Shown here: piece by piece, positions 1 to 5,991 of the stretch
Layout: the number at the start of each line of letters is the position of its first letter
Numbering within the stretch: the stretch's first letter is position 1
Assembly (NCBI GenBank): GCA_019347795.1
Contig: JAHWKS010000142.1
Location: forward strand, 1-9,199
Direction: 5' to 3'
Source: Planctomycetota bacterium
Lineage (GTDB): Bacteria > Planctomycetota > Planctomycetia > Pirellulales > Pirellulaceae
DNA length: 9,199 bases
Program-made: the position numbers and the translations under genes
The notes under the pieces: generated by a model
Databases searched by the model: none
What the model was told of the DNA's origin: nothing
Seen by the model: the letters and a program-made list of their open reading frames with translations, nothing else

Positions 1-10
1 CTTCCGATCT
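1..10. other. probable Illumina adapter remnant at contig edge
   Basis: The first ten bases, CTTCCGATCT, are identical to the 3' end of the common Illumina TruSeq adapter. Sequence from about position 11 translates as ordinary DUF1501 protein. An exact ten-base match at the very edge of the window is best explained as untrimmed adapter rather than genomic DNA. The residues encoded by bases 3-11 should therefore not be trusted. Confidence 0.6.
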
Positions 11-536
11 AGCCTATGGCCGCGGCCGCTTCGGCCAAGGGTGCTTGATGGCGCGGCGGCTGATTGAGCGCGGCGTTCCGTTCGTCGAAGTATCACTCGG
101 CTTCGAGTCCGGCAACCTCGGCTGGGACACGCACCAGAACAACTTCGCCGCGGTGCGCAATCTCTCGGCGCAATTGGACGCCGGCTGGGGCACGCTGATG
201 ACGGAGTTGAAAGATCGCGGCTTGCTCGATTCGACCACGATTCTCTGGATCGGCGAGTTCGGCCGCACGCCCAAGATCAACGACAACGCCGGCCGCGACC
301 ACTTCCCCGCCGCCTGGAGCTGCGTGCTGGCCGGCGGCGGCGTCAAAGGCGGCCAGGCCTTCGGCCGAACCAGCGACAGCGGCGAAGAGGTGATCGACGG
401 CAAAACCGACATCGGTCACGTGTTGGCCACGCTTTGCCGCGCAGTCGGCGTGAGCCCCTATAAAGAAAACATCTCCAACGAAGGCCGCCCCGTGCGGCTG
501 GTCGAAGGCGACCCGATTGATGCGGTGCTGGCGTAA
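3..536 (+). CDS. DUF1501 domain-containing protein, C-terminal part
   Basis: The open frame enters from the left edge and ends at TAA 534-536, giving about 178 residues. Full-length DUF1501 proteins are typically above 400 residues, so more than half is missing. The ATG at 45 is internal: in-frame sequence before it (AYGRGRFGQGCL) already fits the family. Visible family signatures are GVPFVEV, the GWDTHQNNF block, LWIGEFGRTPKIN followed by AGRDHFP, the glycine-rich AGGGVKGG block and a final IGHVLATLCRAVGV. The family belongs to the alkaline phosphatase/sulfatase-like fold; full-length members often start with a Tat signal, which lies outside the window here. In Planctomycetota such genes commonly sit beside DUF1549/DUF1553 cytochrome c genes, which would be expected to the left. 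No substrate can be inferred. The family call is firm; the function is unknown. Confidence 0.9.
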   Translation, partial: SDLAYGRGRFGQGCLMARRLIERGVPFVEVSLGFESGNLGWDTHQNNFAAVRNLSAQLDAGWGTLMTELKDRGLLDSTTILWIGEFGRTPKINDNAGRDHFPAAWSCVLAGGGVKGGQAFGRTSDSGEEVIDGKTDIGHVLATLCRAVGVSPYKENISNEGRPVRLVEGDPIDAVLA

Positions 537-548
537 CCAGTTCGTTTC

Positions 549-595
549 GGCCGGCTTTAGCCGGCCAGTGTCTGCCACCGGCTTTCAGCCGGTGG
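549..595 (+). repeat. cassette 1 left outer arm (hairpins H1 and H2)
   Basis: H1 is a perfect 8-bp stem (GGCCGGCT with AGCCGGCC) closing a TT loop. An 8-nt spacer AGTGTCTG follows. H2 is a perfect 9-bp stem (CCACCGGCT with AGCCGGTGG) and a TTC loop. The 47-nt arm matches the reverse complement of 757-803 with five mismatches. Confidence 0.85.
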
Positions 596-624
596 GTTGC
601 GTTTAGAAGCGAAGTGTTGTCTTG

Positions 625-726
625 GAGCCGGCTTCAGCCGGGCTTCTCGACCTGCCCGCCATGGAATCGGGCGTTCGCACCCGCATCCCAACACATCCCA
701 TCGAGAAGCCCGGCTAAAGCCGGCTC
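625..726. repeat. cassette 1 inner inverted repeat (hairpins H3 and H3')
   Basis: Bases 625-650 and 701-726 are reverse complements over 26 nt with one mismatch, separated by 50 nt. Each arm also contains its own 6-bp hairpin (CCGGCT with AGCCGG) with a 2-nt loop, TC on the left and AA on the right. The loop base is the only difference between the arms. Confidence 0.85.
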
Positions 727-756
727 AGATAAAAGTTGACTCGAAAGACTCGCTGA

Positions 757-803
757 CCACCAGCTAAAAGCTGGTGGCAGACACAGGCCGGCTGAAGCCG
801 GCC
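757..803 (-). repeat. cassette 1 right outer arm (hairpins H2' and H1')
   Basis: This is the inverted copy of the left arm. H2' has a 9-bp stem CCACCAGCT/AGCTGGTGG with an AAA loop. The spacer is CAGACACA. H1' has an 8-bp stem GGCCGGCT/AGCCGGCC with a GA loop. Compared with H2, stem pair six is A-T instead of G-C, a paired change. The arm ends 27 nt before the lipoprotein start codon. Its GTG at 774 opens a frame that runs into the lipoprotein gene. Confidence 0.85.
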
Positions 804-821
804 GCGACAATCACCATCCAC

Positions 822-825
822 GGAG
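822..825 (+). promoter_or_regulatory. ribosome binding site deciding the EF-hand lipoprotein start
   Basis: GGAG lies 5 nt before ATG 831. It supports ATG 831 over the in-frame GTG at 774, which lies inside the hairpin cassette. Confidence 0.6.
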
Positions 826-830
826 CTGTC

Positions 831-2663
831 ATGCTTCGCGCACGCTACTTTATTGCGGTCGCTTTTATCGTCAGCATCGGCTGCACGCAACGCGCGGCGC
901 CGCCGGTCACGGTCAATGCGACGCATCCCATCAAGAACCGAAAGGCGGATACGCCGCAACCAGTCCGGGCGGAAACAGACAAGGACGACGAGCCTGCAAC
1001 GCCATCCAACGCCGAGGCGGTCCCATCCGAGACGCCGAGCAGTACGGATTCCGAGGGACCCGGCCCCGAATCGCCTCCGCCGCACGTCGAGCGCTTCCTG
1101 CTGATGGCTCAGGGCGGGCCGGTGCTGGTCGAGGCGACGCTCACGCTCGACGGCCGCCCGCTGCGCGACGCGATGTCGCACCTGGTCGATGCGCTTCTCG
1201 CAGACGCCGACATCGACGGCGACGGCCGGCCGACGTGGGATGAGGTGGTCAATTCGCCCGAGTTCAAAGGCGGACGCTACGGCAATGTCGAGGCCGACAC
1301 CGCCACGGAAGCGGCGCGGATGGTGCAGCTTTACGACGTGAACAAGAACGGCGTCGTGGACCGCGGGGAGGTCCCGCGATTCCTGACCCGTAACGCCGGC
1401 GGCTCGCGGCCGTTCTCGCTGACAAGCTCCAACGAGTTTCGCGGCTACAACCAGTTCGACTCGCCCACGTTGCGGTTCTTGGACCGCACCCGCGACGGAC
1501 GGCTCGATGCGGAGGAGATCGCCGGCGCCACGGTCCGGCTGCGGGCCCGCGACGCCGACGTGGACGACATACTGGTGGCGGCCGACCTCGCCAACTCATC
1601 GCTGGACGCGTCGCCGGGGCAGATGTCCAACCGGCGCCGCGCGGCCCCCGACGCCGCATATTTGTTGAACGATCAAACGCAGTGGGACTCGCTGCTCTAC
1701 TCGCTGTGCGAACTGTACGCTTACGGCGGCGACCTGGACGCCGGCAGCTTTCCTCACCGTCCGGCGCTGTTTGAGAAGCTCGACCGAGACGCCGACGGCG
1801 GCGTCGATCGCGATGAGATCCAACAGCTCGCGGAATTGCCGCCCCACATTCGGCTCGAGGCCCACTTCGGGACACGGCCGGATTCGACGGACAGCACGGA
1901 TGCGGAAGATGGTTACCCGGGACCGCGATTGAAGCTCACCTCTTTGGCCGAGGAACTGCAGGCCGATCCCTCGACGATTGCGGAAAGCGATGTCCGCGTC
2001 TCGCTGGAAATCCCCGGTACGGAGCTAGTCTTCTTCGCGAACGACGCAGCCGGCGTGAATTACGAGGCCCAGGCCCAGGGACAGATCACCACCTACGACG
2101 CCAACAGCGACGGCTATCTCGAGGCTGACGAATTGCCCAATGGACTGCCGGGAGTGGCCGCGTCGTTCGAGGTCCTGGACGGCGATAACGACGGCAAATT
2201 GCACCTCGACGAGTTGACCGAGTACCTCCGTCAGCGGGCCGGCGCCGCTCTCAGCCAGATTCGCGCGCGGGCTGCCGACGAGCCGGATGCGCTCTTCGCC
2301 GCGCTCGACGACGACAACGACGGCCGGCTGGAAACCCGCGAGTTGGACCGCGCCGCGGAAATGCTGCGTTCGCTGGACGCCGACGACGACGGCATCCTCG
2401 CCTCGCACGAGCTGCCGGGCGTGATGGCCGTGGGCTTTGTTCGCGGCGATCCGCAGCAGGCGAACTCGCTCTACGTCGTGCCGACGGTCCCCAATCTCGC
2501 GGGCGAAGACGTCCCTGCCTGGTTCCGACCCATGGACTTCAACGGCGACGGCGAGATCAGCGCCGGCGAGTTCCTCGGCCAAATCGAGCAGTTCACGGAT
2601 CTCGACGCCGACGGCGACGGCTTTCTGAGCGCCGGCGAAGCAGGGCAAACCCGCGTGGAGTAG
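831..2663 (+). CDS. EF-hand repeat lipoprotein (ten calcium-binding-like loops)
   Basis: The product is 610 residues. The chosen ATG has a Shine-Dalgarno sequence and gives a short basic start (MLRAR), a hydrophobic stretch and a lipobox-like VSIGC with Cys18, so the protein is probably exported and lipid-anchored. Residues 20-85 are a Pro/Glu/Ala-rich linker. Ten loops fit the EF-hand pattern DxDxDGxxxxxE, at about residues 127-138, 169-180, 218-229, 318-329, 423-434, 450-461, 493-504, 516-527, 569-580 and 592-603. Most are close to consensus; loop 3 has Thr and loop 2 Asn at metal positions. Loops 7-8 and 9-10 are close pairs, as in classic EF-hand pairs. No enzymatic domain is seen in the spacers (residues 230-310 and 340-415). 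The likely role is calcium-dependent structure or adhesion at the cell surface; this is inference. EF-hand-rich exported proteins are common in Planctomycetota. Confidence 0.85.
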   Translation: MLRARYFIAVAFIVSIGCTQRAAPPVTVNATHPIKNRKADTPQPVRAETDKDDEPATPSNAEAVPSETPSSTDSEGPGPESPPPHVERFLLMAQGGPVLVEATLTLDGRPLRDAMSHLVDALLADADIDGDGRPTWDEVVNSPEFKGGRYGNVEADTATEAARMVQLYDVNKNGVVDRGEVPRFLTRNAGGSRPFSLTSSNEFRGYNQFDSPTLRFLDRTRDGRLDAEEIAGATVRLRARDADVDDILVAADLANSSLDASPGQMSNRRRAAPDAAYLLNDQTQWDSLLYSLCELYAYGGDLDAGSFPHRPALFEKLDRDADGGVDRDEIQQLAELPPHIRLEAHFGTRPDSTDSTDAEDGYPGPRLKLTSLAEELQADPSTIAESDVRVSLEIPGTELVFFANDAAGVNYEAQAQGQITTYDANSDGYLEADELPNGLPGVAASFEVLDGDNDGKLHLDELTEYLRQRAGAALSQIRARAADEPDALFAALDDDNDGRLETRELDRAAEMLRSLDADDDGILASHELPGVMAVGFVRGDPQQANSLYVVPTVPNLAGEDVPAWFRPMDFNGDGEISAGEFLGQIEQFTDLDADGDGFLSAGEAGQTRVE

Positions 2664-2879
2664 CCGATTCCTCTAGCCGCACGTGGGGCGTTTGGGTACG
2701 CTTTGCAAATCTTACAAACGACCGGCCGTCGCCGCGACAACCGTTCTTGAGGATTTCCCGCAATAGAGAATCGGTTTTGCGACTCGCGTCATCGCTGGTC
2801 CGCCGTTTGCTAACCTGCAATGACGATGCCGGCCGCAGGAGGCGGCCGGCCAACGCCCTTCTTTGTAGAGGCCCGGAGC
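2664..2879. other. intergenic region before the peptidase gene
   Basis: This 216-nt gap contains a GC-rich stem-loop at 2828-2850 and no convincing terminator after the EF-hand gene. I see no clear -35/-10 pair. The in-frame ATGs at 2820 and 2826 are alternative, less likely starts of the peptidase. Confidence 0.5.
2828..2850 (+). repeat. stem-loop with Shine-Dalgarno-like loop
   Basis: A perfect 9-bp GC-only stem (GCCGGCCGC with GCGGCCGGC) closes the 5-nt loop AGGAG. It lies 29 nt before the preferred peptidase start at 2880. It could be a leader RNA structure, or ordinary coding sequence if translation starts at 2820. Confidence 0.6.
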
Positions 2880-3968
2880 ATGGATGCTCGACTGCTTCGC
2901 CCGCTGGTGGCGATCTGCGCCGTTCTCTCGCTCGGCGCCAGCCATCGGACCCAGCACTTTATGGTCACGGCGGCCACGCCGCAGCTTGCCCAAGAGATCG
3001 GCCAATACGCCGAACGCTACCGCCGGGAACTGGCGGTCGAATGGCTCGGCGAGGAGCTTCCGCCGTGGAGCGAGCCTTGCCCCATTCAAGCCCAGGTGGC
3101 GCCGAACCTCGGGGCCGGCGGGGCCACCAGCTTCATGTTTCGCGGAAAGCAGCCCTTCGGCTGGCGGATGACCATTCAAGGCTCGCGGGAGCGAATTCTT
3201 GACTCGGTGCTTCCGCACGAGATCACGCACACGATTTTCGCCACGCACTTCGGCCGCCCGCTGCCGCGGTGGGCCGATGAAGGCGCCTGCACCGTAGTCG
3301 AGCATGCCGCCGAGCGACAGAAGCAGGAGCAACTGTTGATACGATTTCTCACCAGCAACAAAGGGATCGCCTTCAACAAGATGTTCGCGATGATGGAGTA
3401 TCCCTCGGACATGCTGCCGCTGTATTCGCAGGGCTACGCCCTGGCGCAGTTTTTCATCGCCCAAGGGGGCAAGCGGAAATTCGTGAAGTACGTGGGCGAG
3501 GGGATGCAGACCAACAACTGGACCGCCACGACCCGCAAGTACTACGGCTACACAAGCCTTTCCGATCTGCAGGTGACCTGGGTCGAATGGATTCGCAACG
3601 GCCGGCAGGTGCCGATCCCCGCCGCGTTCGCCAAGGCGCCGGAGATGCAGCTCGCCTCCGCAACCCGCGAGCAAATAGCCGCCGCCGGCGAGCAGCAAGC
3701 GACGCCGGCCTCCTTCGCTGCGGAGGTGAACGACGAGCCGGCGCCGGTATCGGCGGAAGAGCCGGCGCCTCTGACCGCCGTCGCGGCCGATGACGAAGCG
3801 GAGTCGGAACCGGATCGATACGCGCCCGGCTCGACCGCCCGCGTCGGCCTGGTCGAGCGGTCTGCAACCCGCCCGCAACCCGTCGGTCATCCGCAACAGC
3901 GCGTGCTGGAGTGGGAGCGCTCCACAACTCTCGACGCCCGGGTGGAGTCCGCAACGCTACTTCGCTGA
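2880..3968 (+). CDS. secreted gluzincin-type zinc peptidase (peptidase MA-like)
   Basis: The product is 362 residues from ATG 2880. That start yields a signal peptide: basic MDARLLRP, a hydrophobic core LVAICAVLSLGA and probable cleavage near residue 21. The frame is open to ATG 2820, but that would place 20 polar residues before the signal. A possible ribosome site AGAGG ends 8 nt before ATG 2880. The zinc motif HEITH covers residues 113-117, with Glu114 as catalytic base. ADEG follows, with Glu134 as the probable third ligand 17 residues on, the gluzincin arrangement. Residues 160-245 (LYSQGYALAQFFI, then the DLQVTWVEWI block) fit the helical C-terminal half of peptidase MA-like proteins. 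From about residue 255 the chain turns into an Ala/Pro/Glu-rich, probably disordered tail. It likely acts outside the cytoplasmic membrane; the substrate is unknown. Confidence 0.8.
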   Translation: MDARLLRPLVAICAVLSLGASHRTQHFMVTAATPQLAQEIGQYAERYRRELAVEWLGEELPPWSEPCPIQAQVAPNLGAGGATSFMFRGKQPFGWRMTIQGSRERILDSVLPHEITHTIFATHFGRPLPRWADEGACTVVEHAAERQKQEQLLIRFLTSNKGIAFNKMFAMMEYPSDMLPLYSQGYALAQFFIAQGGKRKFVKYVGEGMQTNNWTATTRKYYGYTSLSDLQVTWVEWIRNGRQVPIPAAFAKAPEMQLASATREQIAAAGEQQATPASFAAEVNDEPAPVSAEEPAPLTAVAADDEAESEPDRYAPGSTARVGLVERSATRPQPVGHPQQRVLEWERSTTLDARVESATLLR

Positions 3969-4222
3969 GCCGATGAGTCGCTCGCTCCAGAAACGGCTCA
4001 AGGACGTCGCCACGCCTGGTCCTCGAAAGAACGGGCTCGGCCCGAGTCGCGGCCTGGACTCTCGCGCGACGACCTGACGTTGATCTGCTTGGAGTACGTC
4101 ACCGGACAGGCCGCCTCGCGCGGCCCGGTGGGTGAGGGCGGCGGCGATGATTAGAATAGAATCGCTGCTTTTCTTTGCGTCCTTCCGCCTTCGTACTTCG
4201 TCCATCGGTTGCGCCTGCCGGC
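3969..4222. other. intergenic region before the UbiB-family gene
   Basis: This 254-nt gap holds a GC hairpin (4109-4125: GGCCGC, 5-nt loop, GCGGCC), a pair of overlapping TAGAAT hexamers (4152-4162) and a pyrimidine-rich stretch (about 4165-4206). I find no coding sequence with family signals. In-frame TTG 4175 could extend the downstream gene by 16 residues but has no ribosome site. Confidence 0.5.
4152..4162 (+). promoter_or_regulatory. possible -10 elements upstream of the UbiB-family gene
   Basis: Two overlapping TAGAAT hexamers (4152-4157 and 4157-4162) each match TATAAT at five of six positions. They sit in a short AT-rich island about 60 nt before the start codon. No recognisable -35 box lies 16-18 nt upstream, so the call is tentative. 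Confidence 0.3.
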
Positions 4223-5911
4223 ATGAAGATTACGGCGATTCCCCAGTTTTATCGCAACCTGCGCCGCGGGACGGAGATCCTTTCGATTCTTAGCAAGTAT
4301 GGATTGGCGGGATGGCTGGCCCATCTCAACATTGAGTTTTTCAAGGACCAGATCAAGTCGCCCGACGGGGGCGCGTTGGCCCGGCTTACGCGGGAGACGC
4401 GCATTCGCCTGGCGCTTACGGAGTTGGGGCCGACGTTCATCAAGCTGGGGCAGCTTATGAGCACGCGGCCCGACGTGGTGGGAGTGGACCTGGCCGATGA
4501 GTTGAAGCAGCTTCAAACCAACGTGCCGGCCGACTCGCCGGCTACGGTGCGGTCGATCGTGGAGACCGAGCTGGGAGAGTCGATCGAGCACATCTTCTCC
4601 CATTTCAGCGAGCAGCCGATCGCTTCCGCCTCGATCGGGCAGGTCCACCGGGCGAAGCTCCGCAACGGGCATCCGGTCGTCGTGAAAGTGCAGCACGACG
4701 GGATCGAGTCCGCGGTGAACGAGGACCTCGAGGTGCTGGCCGCTCTCGCCCAGTTGGCGGAGCGGTTGCCGGAGTTCGCCCCCTATCGCCCGACCGCCAC
4801 CGTCGCCGAGATGGCCCGCACCCTGCGGCGGGAGCTGGACTTCGGCCGGGAGGAGCGGAACCTGCAGCAGTTCGCCGTGATGTTCAAGGACGACCCCACG
4901 CTCCGCATCCCGGCGCCGTATACGGAGCTGTGCACGCCGCGGGTGCTGACGATGGAGGCGATCGACGGCGTGAAGCTCTCCGAGGCGGACCAGCTTCGCT
5001 CGGCCGGCTATGACGTGGAGCAGATCGCCCGCCGCGGGGCCGAGATTTACATGGAGATGATCTTCACGCATGGCTTCTTCCACGCCGACCCGCACCCGGG
5101 AAACATCGTGCTTTTGCCGGGGAACGTGATCGGGCTGTTGGACTTCGGCATGGTCGGCCGGCTGGACGAGCGGATGCGGGAGGACATCGAGGAGATGCTC
5201 CTGGCGATCGTCAACCAGGACGTGGGGCTGCTGACGGCGGTGATCATGCAGATCGGCGACACGCCGCCCGACCTGGACGAGCGGAATCTCGCGCGGGACC
5301 TGGCCGACTTCGTGGGGCAGTACGCGGGGCAATCGCTCAGCCAGTTCGACTTGAGCGGATGCCTGAACGACATGATCGAGATCATCCGCCGCCATCAAAT
5401 CCAACTCGCCCCGCCGATCGCGCTCTTGATTAAGACGCTGGTCACGTTGGAGGGGACCTCGAAGATGCTCAACCCGCAGTTCAGCGTGCTGGAGGCGATT
5501 CAGCCGTTCCATCGGCGGATGGTGCTGCGGCGTCTTTCCCCCGGCCGGCAGTTCCGCAAGCTGCGGCGGATTTACTACGAAGTGGAGCAGTTGGTCGAGT
5601 CGCTCCCGCGGCTGACGATGGACATTCTGGAGCAAGTCCGCACCGGCAAGTTCGACGTCCACCTGGAGCATCGCGGCCTGGAGCCGTCGGTGAACCGGCT
5701 GGTGTTCGGCATGATCACCAGCGCCTTGTTCCTCGGCTCGTCGCTGATGATGAGCATGGAGGTCCCGCCCCTCTTATTCCCCGAGAACAGCTTTCTGGGC
5801 TTCCACCGCATCTCGATCCTCGGCCTGAGCGGGCTGATTGTGAGCGTGATGCTGGGACTGCGGTTGTTCTGGGCGATTAATAAGTCGGGGCATCTGGATC
5901 GAAGAGAGTGA
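4223..5911 (+). CDS. ubiB: AarF/UbiB (ABC1) atypical kinase family protein
   Basis: The product is 562 residues, near the usual family length. Hallmarks appear in order: the family-specific KxGQ motif as KLGQ (74-77); the Ala-rich nucleotide loop ASASIGQVH (134-142) that replaces the usual kinase Gly-rich loop; Lys155 in VVVKVQ; ELDFGREERN (204-213); the catalytic loop HADPHPGN (287-294) with Asp289 and Asn294; and DFG (307-309). Two hydrophobic segments at about 494-512 and 529-551 form the C-terminal membrane hairpin typical of UbiB. UbiB proteins are membrane-bound ATPases/kinases needed for ubiquinone biosynthesis or prenyl-lipid handling. Planctomycetota are generally considered menaquinone users, so the role here is probably general isoprenoid-lipid or quinone homeostasis rather than ubiquinone synthesis. 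ATG 4223 is chosen because the family N-terminus (MKITAIPQFYRN) begins there. No strong Shine-Dalgarno is visible. All key residues are present. Confidence 0.9.
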   Translation: MKITAIPQFYRNLRRGTEILSILSKYGLAGWLAHLNIEFFKDQIKSPDGGALARLTRETRIRLALTELGPTFIKLGQLMSTRPDVVGVDLADELKQLQTNVPADSPATVRSIVETELGESIEHIFSHFSEQPIASASIGQVHRAKLRNGHPVVVKVQHDGIESAVNEDLEVLAALAQLAERLPEFAPYRPTATVAEMARTLRRELDFGREERNLQQFAVMFKDDPTLRIPAPYTELCTPRVLTMEAIDGVKLSEADQLRSAGYDVEQIARRGAEIYMEMIFTHGFFHADPHPGNIVLLPGNVIGLLDFGMVGRLDERMREDIEEMLLAIVNQDVGLLTAVIMQIGDTPPDLDERNLARDLADFVGQYAGQSLSQFDLSGCLNDMIEIIRRHQIQLAPPIALLIKTLVTLEGTSKMLNPQFSVLEAIQPFHRRMVLRRLSPGRQFRKLRRIYYEVEQLVESLPRLTMDILEQVRTGKFDVHLEHRGLEPSVNRLVFGMITSALFLGSSLMMSMEVPPLLFPENSFLGFHRISILGLSGLIVSVMLGLRLFWAINKSGHLDRRE

Positions 5912-5915
5912 GAAA

Positions 5916-5950
5916 ATGCGGAATGCGGAATGCGGAATGCGGAATGTGGG
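5916..5950 (+). repeat. 7-bp tandem repeat, unit ATGCGGA
   Basis: Four perfect consecutive units cover 5916-5943, followed by a degenerate fifth unit ATGTGGG (5944-5950). It starts 4 nt after the stop codon of the UbiB-family gene. Because the unit is 7 bp, it reads through all frames and creates spurious open frames on both strands. Confidence 0.9.
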
Positions 5951-5991
5951 CGGGCGACTGTCGCTTCGTCGCCTTGGCGGCGTCATCGGGA

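Larger units (their letters stand above)
549..803. repeat. mirror-ordered six-hairpin cassette 1
   Basis: This element fills nearly all the space between the DUF1501 stop (536) and the EF-hand lipoprotein start (831). It has outer inverted arms (549-595 and 757-803), inner inverted arms (625-650 and 701-726) and a 50-nt centre (651-700) with no structure that I can see. Six short hairpins occur in mirror order: H1 549-566, H2 575-595, H3 628-641, H3' 710-723, H2' 757-777, H1' 786-803. All share a core of the form (G/A)GCT, two or three loop bases, AGC(C/T). No T-tract follows any hairpin, so it is not a typical intrinsic terminator. It contains no credible gene. It resembles REP/REPIN-type intergenic repeats; its mobility and function are unknown. 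Confidence 0.85.

Noticed and set aside
18..38. NotI-like and SfiI-like recognition sequences near the start, suggesting a cloning polylinker
   Set aside because: The same bases translate in frame into normal DUF1501 family sequence (AYGRGRFGQG), so GC-rich coding sequence explains them.
93..578. Minus-strand open frame of 161 codons opposite the DUF1501 gene
   Set aside because: It is a shadow of the real gene, and its start lies in the hairpin repeat. Long antisense frames are expected in GC-rich DNA.
736..741. TTGACT as a -35 box for the EF-hand lipoprotein
   Set aside because: It matches the -35 consensus well, but the position 17 nt downstream falls in hairpin H2' and shows no -10 hexamer.
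660..930. Similarity between the cassette 1 centre (about 690-708) and the lipoprotein coding sequence (about 920-937), both containing CATCCCATC
   Set aside because: The match is only about a dozen bases and the flanks do not align; chance is the simplest explanation.
2712..3896. Minus-strand open frame of 394 codons opposite the peptidase
   Set aside because: It is Arg/Gly/Leu-rich with no family motifs, while the plus-strand frame has a signal peptide and an intact HExxH site.
4151..5671. Minus-strand open frame of 506 codons opposite the UbiB-family gene
   Set aside because: Its composition (His/Gln/Arg/Leu-rich) is typical of an antisense shadow; the plus strand carries all the UbiB motifs.
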